Positions 19,301 through 28,108 of a stretch of DNA of 64,000 bases are shown in pieces. Source of the DNA: Candidatus Angelobacter sp. Gp1-AA117 (GTDB lineage: Bacteria; Acidobacteriota; Terriglobia; Terriglobales; Acidobacteriaceae); the NCBI GenBank assembly GCA_003223515.1, contig QHVI01000065.1:1-64000 (forward strand), read 5' to 3'. Every line of letters begins with the position of its first letter. The stretch's first letter is position 1. The position numbers and the translations under genes were made by a program. The notes under the pieces are model-generated. The model was not told the DNA's origin. It was given only the letters and a program-made list of their open reading frames with translations, and ran no database searches.

Positions 19301-20370
19301 GACTGGAGAGCGAGTGCGGGCTTGGCCACGGCCGCAGACAAGGCGACTGCCGGCGCGTGGGCTGCAGTGGCTGCAGGCGTTACTGCAGCGGGCTTCGCCG
19401 CTGCGACTGCCGGTGCAGTGGCCGCCGTCATTTTCGTCAGCACGCTGGAACTGTTACGGTTGGTGAGGTATTGGGCCAGGCGGGTGCGCACCGTGGCCGC
19501 ATTACCGGTAGCAACTTCTTTGGCAATAGCGCCCCATTGCACCGTGGTTCCAGTAGAAGCTTTGGGTGCAACCAGGATCTTGCCCCTGGTCATGACCGTG
19601 GGAGTATTGATGCGCAGCGTGGAAAGATCAGAGAGCCGGTTTACACCGGCAGCATCGAGAATGTTGCGAACCTGTTGCAGCCGTGCCATGCTGGGGTCGG
19701 GTTCCAGGTTCACCGTGATCCGCGAGGAGGTTGCCTTTTTCTTGACCTCCGTGAGGATCTGCTGAGAAGCAGCATTTCTGGCGCTCACTACCTGCGCCGT
19801 AACTACGCCCTGAATAATCTGCACGCCGTGGATATTGCCAACGAATGGAAATGCCTTTCCGTCAGCGCCGCTGCCGATCTTGAATCCTGCCGTTCCTACG
19901 CTGGTAATCGGGCCGGGAACCAGCTTTGACCCGCAAGCCACGCCATTGATCTGCAGCGCCATCTGGCCATTGGTTTCGCGGGTGAATTCCACGTTGCCGG
20001 CCACCCCCTGCTTGACCAGGGTATTGCCGCTATCAACGCTCTCCCAGCCTTTGGCGGTGTGGACCGATCCGGTGAGCTTGCCTGTGCTCTCAATGAAGAA
20101 GGCGATGGCCGGTGTTTGTGCTTCAACGATATTGTGGCGCGCGCCGCCGACCTTGGATGGAAGAATCGTGGCTTTGATGGTGAATGTCTGCAGGTTGTCG
20201 AGTACTGCATTGCGGGCCAGTTCCAAATGCCCGTTTTCAACCTGGAACCCGGTATCGCCGGGTAAAGCTTTTGCGTTATTTACATTGAGGACAGCAATTC
20301 CATGCGCCGAACCATCGAACGCCTGGCCTTTGTCCAAGTTCAATTGGAACAGAGTTGTTCCCGTAGTCAT
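16336..20370 (-). CDS. 1344-aa multidomain protein: lectin-like fold, glycine-rich PGII-like region, IPT/TIG domains, cysteine-protease-like domain
   Basis: No known full-length family is recognised and no signal peptide is seen. Residues about 10-190 look like a concanavalin/LamG-type jelly roll. An Ala-rich linker (310-355) follows. Residues about 465-665 are dominated by GGxGG-type triplets, interrupted by WWFFGWHCWSG, like the polyglycine-II bundles of some phage adhesins and the snow-flea antifreeze protein. IPT/TIG-like beta domains span about 690-850. Residues about 915-1150 contain GFCTSLAS (Cys927), SDSHCVMPWRF (His1028) and FVWDCNHP (Asp1066), spaced like a papain/C39-type catalytic triad. 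The C-terminus is beta-rich. It is monocistronic and divergent from the 20697 gene. A surface or conflict role is possible; export would need a non-Sec route. Confidence 0.7.
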   Translation of the reverse strand: MTTGTTLFQLNLDKGQAFDGSAHGIAVLNVNNAKALPGDTGFQVENGHLELARNAVLDNLQTFTIKATILPSKVGGARHNIVEAQTPAIAFFIESTGKLTGSVHTAKGWESVDSGNTLVKQGVAGNVEFTRETNGQMALQINGVACGSKLVPGPITSVGTAGFKIGSGADGKAFPFVGNIHGVQIIQGVVTAQVVSARNAASQQILTEVKKKATSSRITVNLEPDPSMARLQQVRNILDAAGVNRLSDLSTLRINTPTVMTRGKILVAPKASTGTTVQWGAIAKEVATGNAATVRTRLAQYLTNRNSSSVLTKMTAATAPAVAAAKPAAVTPAATAAHAPAVALSAAVAKPALALQSTLLTHALQITPTETKLLDASLLDRIHAAAPVQWPMISAPAPRFLFVKTIPIDSAVIIAHTLDLTQTRLLVDPAVTKLYIIAEEVICGPNASITWAQPGGSTPPRLDNPDLNGRGWSGVQTKPDSRNGLDGASARSGESGIDGARGRNAPSIEMWVKTMTAIPNVDLDGENGRKAGTGQRGGAGGSGGDGHGGEKWWFFGWHCWSGAGDGGDGGDGGNGGPGGRGGNGGNGADITIGTLQGTLASTVTSKSFKMKNQGGQTGDGGDGGQGGLGGRGGRSGNGEVCTNARNGHNGAQGQPGRAGNKAQLAGADGQISFFEFSEDAWNQLLTRPWLSQLTPTDAFPGDTLTLRGSAFTTNDRVILDGTPFTPTVNLDQSISITIPLTIDGGAKSITVRRQDGTESNRLTVNIKPQLDAFTVVLSPGVSISLTGHAFENGASVLIDGTAAPATVAGKTNLSFNMPGTGGSGSAGGTVTVQVRNPDGFVSNSRSATKPLILEIPFAWGVNNYTFPNFTQGAPSWGTFEDTFGTAEVWHELLDPIFGHPILTAAFFGFYTYFLKGKGHGGLATGFCTSLASTVADNLWSGRTDTHLLTEDGMRTKLTAIHGKLLSRESLLHFHDQGREGISRIEKTAREIEATFLRGCDRQNAPILFFIPSGEIWDSGYFDKLSDSHCVMPWRFVYPKGHPGPKLSADGTTTIDDLDGVQLFVWDCNHPSSQNCRLEFSKKNGQLVFKYFPDSGSPEFTSDDGITLGEWTNGDYNLADHDLPFSGPLGLTTFVIDFLLSPADLQVTNETGARTGSFGNQILSEIPGSHPCYLMKNMYMLPVGSALTRKITGNGTGTYTYTSVMPDHGSLVLENVATVPGHEDHLAVSADGTQVRFTPAADKTFNLTICRNVNGQARALAITGAGAAPGADVDLTVSPDLSLVRMGNRSSARTVDVRAFAVDKVTKTPQNQSATGVNLPTQHDLVVAVPDWSKISLAVQAVSFE

Positions 20371-20696
20371 ACTTTTTATCCTTTATTCTTTAAATTTGGT
20401 GTGGCTCTTATAAATGCAGCACAGACTGCACACTTTGGTGAGAGCCGCTATGCGATGCGGCTTGTTATGGCTCCTTTGGCGAGCTTAATCATCGTCTCTG
20501 CTGCTAATGACGTGTATTCCTTTGAAATCCCTAAGAGAGTAGCACGTTTTTATCTGTCATCTTTAAATGGCACGGAATAAGTATTTCGTAAACCAATCTG
20601 TGAGATCAGCGAAATTTCCATGAAGGCTAAATGCCTATATGCACAACAGCGAGGGCACCGGAAGCATCCCATCTATAAAGTGTGGGGGAATTTCCT
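20371..20696. other. Divergent intergenic region
   Basis: 326 bases between two divergent genes. It must contain two promoters, but no strong consensus, repeat or riboswitch motif was identified. Confidence 0.4.
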
Positions 20697-21539
20697 ATGA
20701 AAAAGGTACAAAGCAGACGAGGGAAACTGCTGCTTTTAGCAGCAATGGCTTGCCTGGCCGCGATCCTGGTGTTCGCACAGGCCCAGAAGCTGATGATTAT
20801 CAACGGGCCAGTGGTGGAATCGGCGCAGCCCAATAACACAACGATTGCATGGACAACTAACACCGGCGGCAGCACTATTCTGCGCTACGGCACTGACCAG
20901 AACAGCCTCTCGAAAACCGCGCAGTCGCCCTATAAAGAAGGTGCCGGCAATCAGACGCATCGTGTACACATTAACGGGCTGCAACCCGGCGCCAAGTACT
21001 ACTACCAGGCATATTCAGGACAGGGACAGGGCACCGGAACTGAAGCCACAAGCCCTGTAAGCTCGTTTGTAACCACGGGCAATGGTGCTGCTGCACCTCA
21101 GGCAATGTCACGCACAGCTCTTTATAGACTATATTCGGCGGGCGCAGGCCACTTCTACACTTCTTCGCAAGAGGAAGCCCAGGGCGTAGCGGCCACGGGA
21201 GGAATGAAGCTGGAAGGCACCACCGGGTACCTGCTGGCTCAGGCTGCGGATGGCACGGTGCCTCTCTTCCGTGTTCTGCTGCCCGGTGGACAGCACTTCT
21301 ACACTGTCGATGCCAGCGAACGTGATGGCGCGGTGAAGAACAACGGCGGGAAGTTTGAGGGCATCACCGGCTACATTGCCAGCTCTCAGCAGCCGGGCAC
21401 CACAGCGCTCTATCGTTTATATAATGCACAGAACCGCGACCACTTCTACACGACCGATGCTTCGGAAAAAGCCGGCGCTGTTCAGCAAGGATACAAAGAT
21501 GAAGGCGTGGCAGGTTACATCTGGACGTCTCAGCAATAA
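20697..21539 (+). CDS. Secreted protein: fibronectin-III-like domain plus DUF5648-type repeats
   Basis: The 280-residue product has a basic start and a signal peptide ending near residue 25 (LAAILVFAQ). A fibronectin-III or purple-acid-phosphatase-N-like domain follows, with TIAWTTNTGGSTILRYG and HRVHINGLQPGAKYYYQAY. Three repeats then carry ALYRLYSAGAGHFYTS, VPLFRVLLPGGQHFYTVD and ALYRLYNAQNRDHFYTTD, the L-Y/F-R...HFYT signature of DUF5648. The ATG at 20697 is preferred to a GTG at 20682. No catalytic residues are obvious; a binding role at the cell surface or outside the cell is likely. Confidence 0.8.
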   Translation: MKKVQSRRGKLLLLAAMACLAAILVFAQAQKLMIINGPVVESAQPNNTTIAWTTNTGGSTILRYGTDQNSLSKTAQSPYKEGAGNQTHRVHINGLQPGAKYYYQAYSGQGQGTGTEATSPVSSFVTTGNGAAAPQAMSRTALYRLYSAGAGHFYTSSQEEAQGVAATGGMKLEGTTGYLLAQAADGTVPLFRVLLPGGQHFYTVDASERDGAVKNNGGKFEGITGYIASSQQPGTTALYRLYNAQNRDHFYTTDASEKAGAVQQGYKDEGVAGYIWTSQQ

Positions 21540-21709
21540 GGAGCATTCAGCATTCAGCCCCTGAACATCCTCTTTGTCCTTGAGCGAGATGCGAGCAGAC
21601 AATTTTCTGATTTTCCTCTGCGTTCTCCGCGACCTCTCCGGTAAGCCTGAAACTGTGTCTACTCGCGTCGAATTTACGGTTGACGAGGGGGGTGTTCAGG
21701 TGCTGAGTG

Positions 21710-22915
21710 CTATTGTGTTAAATTGGCGCTGCTGAAATCCTCAAGCGCTGCGGAGAGCGTCTGATTGCCGCTTCTGAACAACACCAGGTTGGCTCCCGGA
21801 GTGTTCATATCAAAAACGATCAGCAGCAGGTCGCCATCAGGATTCCCAGGCGCCGGCGTAGTCCATTGCAGCGATGTGAACTTGCTGTTAGGCACACTGG
21901 CGATGAGTGATACGTGATCGTAGATCTCATCAAAGGCAATGGTTCCATCCACCAGCATAGTGATGCGCCGTTTTCCGTGGGAGTTTGCGAGCAGGTAGAC
22001 GTGATCGTCGGGAATGCCCCTGCCGCCAAAATCGGCAGCGATACGTCCGGTGGGCGGCAGGGCATATTTATCCAGGAATTGTGTGGCCGGTTCTGAAAAG
22101 TCCTGCTGGTTAGCTACATGCCAACCCTGCAAACGATGAATCTGCGCTGCATCCAGAGTCGCCATGCCGGGAATGGCGGCAGGCTTGAAAGAGGCCTGCT
22201 CAGACCGGAGTGATGAGATGTCCGGGCTGGCCCACAGCAGAGAGACTGCCAGCAGCATACCGGCAGCGATGATCGCGCGAAATTTCCAATTCGGACGATT
22301 GCCGGCAAGCGGAATAACCTCTACTTTTTCCGCTCCGGGAATCTGCTCACCCAGGCGCGCAAGCACCAGCATCGACTGCAACGATTCAGATACGCGTGAG
22401 GCAAGATGAGCCGGAATTTCCGGTTCAACCAGCTCCATTTCGCCAGGGGCAATGCGGAATTCCATTTGTCTGGAATAGCAGAGCTTGTTCAATGCCGATA
22501 ATGACGCATCATCATTGAAAAGCATTTTGGCCTGGGTGGGCTGGCTGCTGGTAGTGGTGAACTTTGAATCCAGCAGATAACTTCCGGTGCGGATGACGCC
22601 CTGGCGGCGCTCAGCGCTGCCCTCCTGCGGGAGCAACGAAAGGCTGAAAGGCATGCGCGCGCGCATCTGGATTCGGAACTGAGGCCTGCCTTCATCATTG
22701 GTGAGGCGAACGATTGCAGGCAATTTTTGATAGCTGCCGGCGGTAACGAGGTCGCTGCCATCACGGAAAACCTTTGCTCCCAGGCTGCGGGCGATCTGCC
22801 GGATATCATCGGCAACCGGCTGGTATCCACGATACAAGCCAGCGCGCTGCATCCAGTATGCCAATGCAATTACGAAGGGTGACGCGATCATCAAAGCAAA
22901 TGCAATCGGTGGCAT
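21710..22915 (-). CDS. Unknown membrane-anchored protein downstream of the pilin operon
   Basis: A 401-residue protein of no recognised family. It has one N-terminal membrane segment (PIAFALMIASPFVIALAYW) and a second around residue 225 (AAGMLLAVSLLWA). The part between them is probably cytoplasmic, with mixed alpha/beta content. The C-terminal 170 residues contain YALPPTGRIAADFGGRGIP and a beta-rich section with DLLLIVFDMNTPGANLVLF. It follows the 187-aa gene by 17 bases and shares strand with the minor pilin genes. It may therefore be the last member of that operon, though a link to pili is only contextual. Confidence 0.6.
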   Translation of the reverse strand: MPPIAFALMIASPFVIALAYWMQRAGLYRGYQPVADDIRQIARSLGAKVFRDGSDLVTAGSYQKLPAIVRLTNDEGRPQFRIQMRARMPFSLSLLPQEGSAERRQGVIRTGSYLLDSKFTTTSSQPTQAKMLFNDDASLSALNKLCYSRQMEFRIAPGEMELVEPEIPAHLASRVSESLQSMLVLARLGEQIPGAEKVEVIPLAGNRPNWKFRAIIAAGMLLAVSLLWASPDISSLRSEQASFKPAAIPGMATLDAAQIHRLQGWHVANQQDFSEPATQFLDKYALPPTGRIAADFGGRGIPDDHVYLLANSHGKRRITMLVDGTIAFDEIYDHVSLIASVPNSKFTSLQWTTPAPGNPDGDLLLIVFDMNTPGANLVLFRSGNQTLSAALEDFSSANLTQ

Positions 22916-22932
22916 TTCAGTTCTCCCGGCCG

Positions 22933-23496
22933 TTACGGATGCGAAGCAGCGGTGCTGTCGTGATCTGGAGAGGGCTTCACAGCGCCAGAGTTCGAGGATG
23001 AGGATGGCGGTGCACCCGCAATCTGCGACTCTACCTGGCTGATCCTTTTCTGCATGAGTTCAGCATTGTGGCGGTCATTTGCCATGGCTTTCTGGTAAAC
23101 CTCGCGCCGGAACTCGTCGCTTTCCCGAGCAAGCTTTTCCTGGTATTGATCGGCAGAGTGCGTCCATACATCCAGTTCTTGCTTGTAGGATTCGAGTTTT
23201 TTCTTCAGATCGGCTACGTCTTCAGGTTTATTATCCTTCGACTTGCCGGCAGTGCCCGTGTCTTTTTTGCTATCCGGAGCCGTAGCGGTGGACGGTGCTG
23301 CATCCTGATTCTTAACTGAGCTTCTACTGGAATCTGAAGTACTGGCAGAAGGGAAATCGTCATTGGTAATAACGTGCTTCTGCTGATCGCGGTCTTTATG
23401 TGCGATATCAGCCAGGGAAGGTTCGCCGGATTGCGCCAGCGCGGGTGCCGCCAGCGCAATCAGCAGGGCTGTTCGTATCCAGATTGTTTTCTGCAT
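22933..23496 (-). CDS. Small secreted coiled-coil protein, unknown
   Basis: 187 residues: signal peptide (IRTALLIALAAPALAQ), a low-complexity Ser/Asp/Lys-rich linker (about 45-90), then a helical coiled-coil segment (ADLKKKLESYKQELDVWT through MQKRISQVESQIAG) and a Ser/Pro-rich tail. It starts 7 bases after the pilX-like stop, so it is cotranscribed with the pseudopilin genes. This layout suits a periplasmic scaffold or assembly helper. No family was recognised. Confidence 0.6.
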   Translation of the reverse strand: MQKTIWIRTALLIALAAPALAQSGEPSLADIAHKDRDQQKHVITNDDFPSASTSDSSRSSVKNQDAAPSTATAPDSKKDTGTAGKSKDNKPEDVADLKKKLESYKQELDVWTHSADQYQEKLARESDEFRREVYQKAMANDRHNAELMQKRISQVESQIAGAPPSSSSNSGAVKPSPDHDSTAASHP

Positions 23497-23503
23497 GACT
23501 TTC

Positions 23504-25033
23504 CTAGTACATGATTTCGTGAGTTGTTAAAAGCTTGGGCGGACCGTTGTATGGAATCTGCCGCAGTGCACAGGCGTCATACTGGAAGTTGAAACTGCCG
23601 CCGATGACATCTTCATCAGCGATATCGGTCGCAGTCAAGTCTTCGCCTGCCAGAATAGCGCCGTAGAGGTTCACGTTCTGCGATCCACCGCCAGTGAAGG
23701 AAACTTTACCGCGGACCAGAATGAGCCCATAGAAGTTCAGACCACCATTCACATCCAGGTCGCCGTCTATGATCAGGATGCCTGATCCATTTGCATTTCC
23801 GGTCAAATGAACACTTCCCGGAACATATACAGTCTTGGGAACAGACCCTGATGGTGAATCAGGCATGCCTGAAGGATAGGTGCCAAACGTCTGTCCTGCC
23901 TGCGTGCCGCAATTCTGGTATGTGGGAGGCAAGCTGCTCAGGTTAGTCGTGCCAGTGCAAGAGTAGCTCCAGGGACTAGTCGTAGAAGCATTACTTGCCT
24001 GATTCTTATATGTGTTGATCAAATCGTTGATGTTGTAAGGCCAGTTGGCGTTTTGCTTGAAAGCTGGACTGATGGCCGATGACAAGGTCGTCGCACTACC
24101 CTGCTGAGTCATTCCACCGGCTGTGTAGACCGCATAATGACTCCCATCGCATGCCATTCCACTGCGGGCGGTGCAAACTCCTGTTTTAGGATTACAATTA
24201 CAGGTGCAATTATCATAGCCATTTACCTGCAGGTTACCTTTCAGAAGAATAGGAGCCTGCGTCGATACTGATCCTGGAGGGAAGAGCGGCGGCCAGTTGG
24301 CGATTTCCATCTGGACCATGCGGCGGGAACCAGGAAGGTTGCCCACCGTCGGCGTGATTGCCAGTGAAGTCAGCAGCCATACCGGCCTCATCTCCTGGGG
24401 AATTTGGGCAGCACAGGTTTGGCCTGAGGGAATGACGCGTTCCACCGTGCCGTCAAAGCACACCTGCAAGTTCCCGGCTTTGCTGCTGTCAACGTATTTT
24501 GTGGCTCCCGCCTGGCTCAATACACCCATCAGGTTTTGTTTGTTGGTGATGCGTACCCATTTGAAAAGCAATGCATCACTCTGCCCGGTATTGGGAACTT
24601 GTGTTGTGGTAGTTGAAGGCACCGTGAAATAGCTGCCAGTGCTCATGAGTTGTGAACCGCCTGCACAAGCTGAGCCACTCGGCGCAGTAAGCCCTAAATT
24701 TGCATATTGTTCCAGGCAGAGTTCATCGTCGAGATAAGGGTTACTGTTGATGGTGGCGCCGGAACCGCCGGTGGTGGGATTGATGCCGGCTACAGTTTCC
24801 GAGGCGTTGGGATTTACGACATAAATAGCGCTCTTGTTGTCGCCGCTGTTAGGCATATCCAGTGCGGTGGCGCCGGCGTTCAGAAAAGCGCCGGGCGTGA
24901 GCAGAAGGCGCACATTTTCCGCGCCCCCGCGGGCCGCAAAATAAGCTACCTGCGAGCCACGGTAATTATTGTTCACGCTGTTTTCCGTATCGGCCATGAA
25001 CATGAAGCCGACGCCTATAGCCGCCAGCAGGAA
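23504..25033 (-). pseudogene. PilX-like minor pilin gene, 5' end deleted
   Basis: Minus-strand frame reading FLLAAIGVGFMFMADTENSV and then NNNYRGSQVAYFAARGGAEN, the region right after the prepilin cleavage site in acidobacterial PilX-like proteins. It continues for about 500 residues with DGTVERVIPSGQTCA, a Cys-rich NCTCNCNPKTGVCTA loop and a polymer-forming beta C-terminus. The leader peptide, the glycine-phenylalanine cleavage site, half the hydrophobic helix and the ribosome site are missing, because the sequence joins straight to a truncated pilW. ATGs at 25003 and 24997, 9-15 bases after the pilW stop codon, could still allow reinitiation, but the product would lack a prepilin signal. 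Confidence 0.72.
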
Positions 25034-25722
25034 TTGTGCACACTCGGATCTTTGAGTTTGCCTTGTACGGTCAAAGTAATGCGCACAGTCTTAATGCCCT
25101 GCAGCAAAGTTTGAGCAGTAGGCGTGACTGTTGTTCCTGATCCAAGCACCAGGGGCGTTGAGAGATTTACAGACGTGCCGTCTGCCAGGTAAGCGGAAAA
25201 AATCGGCTGGCCAGCCACCGGAACTACGTTCTGCACCTCGGTGTAGTAAATCGGCGTACCTTGGGCCCAGGGCCATGCAGCATCGGTCTTCGATATTTCA
25301 CTGCGCCGCAGGCAGGGGCAGGGATTCAGGTTTGCAGCACCCGTCCATGAAGAGCCATCGTCATAGTGATAAGAGATGGACTGCACCACGCCCGAACCGC
25401 TCACGTCGCCTTCCATCTGCAGATCTGTCTGCGAGATGTACCACACTCCGGCGGCTATCCACTTGGAGTTCAACCCGTACTGGTTGGCATATTGAGCAAT
25501 GCTGGGAAAGCCGGCCTGGTGCAGATCGCGCGTCATCTGGTCGATGAATTCGCGGTCCTGCTGCGTCAGGTCAAGTTTCTGGTCTTCGGCGAGATACCGG
25601 TTTTGCGCTCGTTCGATTTGTTTGAACAGCGCTCCCAGCACGATGCTCAGGATGAATACGACCATCAGCATTTCCATTACGGAAAAGCCGCGCTGCGCGT
25701 TTCTTCTTTTTTGTGTCTTCAT
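25015..25722 (-). CDS. PilW-like minor pseudopilin, C-terminally truncated
   Basis: The 235 residues begin with a basic leader and the type IV prepilin motif QRGFSVMEMLMVVFILSIVL (cleavage after Gly, Glu at +5). A globular part typical of PilW follows (LTQQDREFIDQMTRDLHQAG, then YHYDDGSSW and KTVRITLTVQGKLKDPS). The final residues VHNSCWRL come from a deletion that joins this gene to the middle of pilX, so the normal C-terminus is lost. The start at 25722 is chosen over 25734 because the basic leader begins there. It may still be exported and processed. Confidence 0.75.
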   Translation of the reverse strand: MKTQKRRNAQRGFSVMEMLMVVFILSIVLGALFKQIERAQNRYLAEDQKLDLTQQDREFIDQMTRDLHQAGFPSIAQYANQYGLNSKWIAAGVWYISQTDLQMEGDVSGSGVVQSISYHYDDGSSWTGAANLNPCPCLRRSEISKTDAAWPWAQGTPIYYTEVQNVVPVAGQPIFSAYLADGTSVNLSTPLVLGSGTTVTPTAQTLLQGIKTVRITLTVQGKLKDPSVHNSCWRL

Positions 25723-25730
25723 GGCAAGTC

Positions 25731-26267
25731 TCACATTCCCACAATGGTGCGCAGTGTCACCGGCGGCAGATATGCGATTCCCTTAGTGGTGTTCACGAAC
25801 TGCTGTTGCGCGGAAACCGTGACCAGCTTTCCGTATGTCCCCATGCTTTGCACCTTCCAACGCACGTCATACACCACCTGCTGTCCATTGGTGCCGCAGA
25901 CGGTATAGTTCATCTGATAGTGATTTGCACTCAGCGTGGTGGTGGCCTGGGTGAAATCAATATAGCCATTGGAGAGCAGATTCGCTCCACCGGCGGTAGT
26001 ATTGATTTGCAGGCTGGTCCCGGTGCAATCGGTAACCGTCAGCGTGGGATTGGTATTCGGCGGGGTGCCGGAGATTTCTTCCAGCACTGTTTGCGCCACG
26101 TTGGTTGCCGTGGTATCGAACCGGTTGCTGCCGTTACGCGATACGCCCACGATCACCATGGTCATGGCGGCGAGAATTCCAAAAGTCAGTATGAACAGGG
26201 CGAACATCAGTTCAATGAGCGAGAAGCCCTGGTTCGCTTGGTGGCGTGTTCTTCTGCTTGTCTTCAT
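25731..26267 (-). CDS. PilV-like minor pseudopilin
   Basis: 178 residues with a basic leader and prepilin motif QGFSLIELMFALFILTFGIL (Gly/Phe cleavage, Glu at +5), the pattern of PilV. The rest is a beta-rich globular domain with two cysteines (VTDCTGTS and MNYTVCGTNGQ) that may pair. The start at 26267 fits the leader better than an upstream ATG at 26303, which would overlap the preceding gene. It lies 8 bases after the fimT/gspH-like gene and 8 bases before pilW. Such minor pilins prime assembly of type IV pili or pseudopili at the inner membrane. Confidence 0.85.
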   Translation of the reverse strand: MKTSRRTRHQANQGFSLIELMFALFILTFGILAAMTMVIVGVSRNGSNRFDTTATNVAQTVLEEISGTPPNTNPTLTVTDCTGTSLQINTTAGGANLLSNGYIDFTQATTTLSANHYQMNYTVCGTNGQQVVYDVRWKVQSMGTYGKLVTVSAQQQFVNTTKGIAYLPPVTLRTIVGM

Positions 26268-26275
26268 GCTTGCAC

Positions 26276-26881
26276 CTATAGCCAGCAGGCCAGATAACCG
26301 CACTTTGCCTTCGTGCTGTCCAGTTGACCCAGCCGCCAGGACTTGATTCTTCCTGCGGGCGTGACTGTAACTGCTTCCCAGCCATTATTTGTACTGCTCT
26401 GCATGAACCATTCAAAACCTACGCCTTGCTGGCAGGGAGGAGTGGTGGTCGATACGATACAGGGCAGGCCCCGGGCCGTGAAGCCAATCGTGGTTCCCGG
26501 TGTCTGCAAAACTGATGTCGTACCCTGTACGTAATCATCAAGCTGCTGGTGATCCGGAAGGCCGGTAGTCCGGAAACTTAGATCATTGCTGATCGCGACA
26601 CTAGGATCGCCGGTTTGGCGGGCTCCCGTATCCGGCCGGAGATACACAAAACCAGGCGTGCCGCTGGTGTCGGTATTCACGTAATAGACTTGGTTGGTTT
26701 TAACCGCCAGCAGCCTGGCCTGTTGTATCACGCTGGTTGTGGAGTGACCGCCTGCATCGAGCCGGTAATTGGCGATTGTTCTGCTCATCATGGGCACAGC
26801 CAGTGCCGACACGATCAGCACTAAGGCGACAACTACCATGACTTCCAGCATGGAAAATCCGGTTTGACGACGATTCAGCAT
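26276..26881 (-). CDS. FimT/GspH-like minor pseudopilin
   Basis: 201 residues, first gene of the minor pilin operon. MLNRRQTGFSMLEVMVVVAL is a class III signal with cleavage before Phe and Glu at +5, followed by a long hydrophobic helix and a globular domain with YYVNTDTSGTPGFVYL. The C-terminus VTPAGRIKSWR resembles the GspH/FimT end. The start at 26881 gives a leader of normal length; the longer frame to 26977 does not. It sets the order fimT-pilV-pilW-pilX; pilY1 and core pilus genes are not in the window. Confidence 0.85.
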   Translation of the reverse strand: MLNRRQTGFSMLEVMVVVALVLIVSALAVPMMSRTIANYRLDAGGHSTTSVIQQARLLAVKTNQVYYVNTDTSGTPGFVYLRPDTGARQTGDPSVAISNDLSFRTTGLPDHQQLDDYVQGTTSVLQTPGTTIGFTARGLPCIVSTTTPPCQQGVGFEWFMQSSTNNGWEAVTVTPAGRIKSWRLGQLDSTKAKCGYLACWL

Positions 26882-27219
26882 GAATGAACCTTTATTTGTG
26901 CTACTCCTGGTTTTTCGGATTCCCCGATAATCCGATTGAATAAAAGCTTTCCGGACACAGAAGCCGCTCTTCGACACAGAAGCCGCTCTTCAGCGAGATC
27001 AGTTTTTGGTCGCCTCTGGTGAAGCAAAAACTCCCGGATACACAGTTGCAGGTTAATGGTATTTCAGGTGGGAAGAACTTCAATGTAACCAAAGTACCGG
27101 CAAAGGGATAACCCCAACGGTACTGAAGAAGAACTGCTCCAGACCGATGGTTTCACGCCTTTGCCGGGTTTAAGAGCTTCAAAATGTACAATTGAGGCAT
27201 GGCTTCAGGAGGCAGGCAT
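26882..27219. other. Intergenic region with a 19-bp tandem repeat
   Basis: 338 bases between the divergent pilin operon and M28 locus. GACACAGAAGCCGCTCTTC occurs twice head to tail at 26954-26972 and 26973-26991. This lies about 75-110 bases upstream of the pilin start, in promoter range. No gene is supported. Confidence 0.6.
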
Positions 27220-28108
27220 ATGTCGCCCAGCAGTGGCAAAATCTGGTACGGTCTGTTTGTAGTAGTTCTAATGCTGCTTGCGGGTTGCGAGCATGGCAAC
27301 TCCTCTCCTACAGCAGGCGAGCCTTCTTCGCCAGGAGCCGGCCAGACTGCTCCTGGTTCATCGGTCGCGCAAATTCAATTCGCAGAACCCTCAGGGCCTG
27401 CCTTGCATGTGGATGGCGGCCGCGCCATGCAGTACACCAGAGAGATCGTCGCCCTGGGGCCGCGCTGGCCCGGCAGCAAGGGACAGGAAAAGGTGGCCGC
27501 TTACCTGCGCGGCAAACTGAAGAACGACAACCTTGCTGAAGACGCTTTCGAAGCCGATACGCCCGCAGGCAAGCTGCCCATGCGGAACTTCGTTGCCAAA
27601 TTTCCGGGAGCGAAAGACGGGATCATTGTCATATCTTCACACATTGATACAAATTACCCCTTGCGCAATACCAATTTCATTGGTGGCATCCGTGTGGCAA
27701 CAGGATGGCACACTGGCCAGGATCAAAGGCTTTCTGGTGGCTGACATGATTGGCGATGCCGATCTCAATATCCAAAGAGATGCAAACTCCACGCCCTGGC
27801 TTGAGGACATGGTGTATCAGGCGGCCAAGCGGCTAGGGTATCAGTCACATTTTTTTCAGCGGGAAGAAGGGATTGAAGACGATCACCTGCCGTTCGCGCG
27901 TCTCGGGGTGCCCGTGGCAGATATCATTGATCTTGATTACGGGTATAACAACGTCTATCACCACACCACGCAGGATACGCTCGATAAACTCAGCACCAAG
28001 AGCCTGCAGATCAGCGGCGACGTAATATTAGAAACCATACGACTGCTGAATACTAACGCCGATAAGCTGCCTAAAGCAGCGCCGCCCTCCTCCAAAGTGC
28101 CATCCTGA
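27220..28108 (+). pseudogene. M28-type peptidase / glutaminyl cyclase-like lipoprotein, internally deleted
   Basis: The N-terminal part starts at 27220 after AGGAGG and has a lipoprotein signal (LLAGC). It shows QYTREIVALGPRWPGSKGQE and IVISSHIDTNYPLRNTNF, the first metal-binding region. At about 27685 the frame breaks; the continuation, in another frame, starts WQQDGTLARIKGFLVADMIG and runs through IDLDYGYNNVYHHTTQDTLD to the stop at 28108. In relatives, several dozen residues holding the second metal aspartate (NDGGS) and the catalytic glutamate (DGEE) lie between these parts. They are absent here, so even a frame-corrected protein would lack most metal ligands. Confidence 0.85.
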
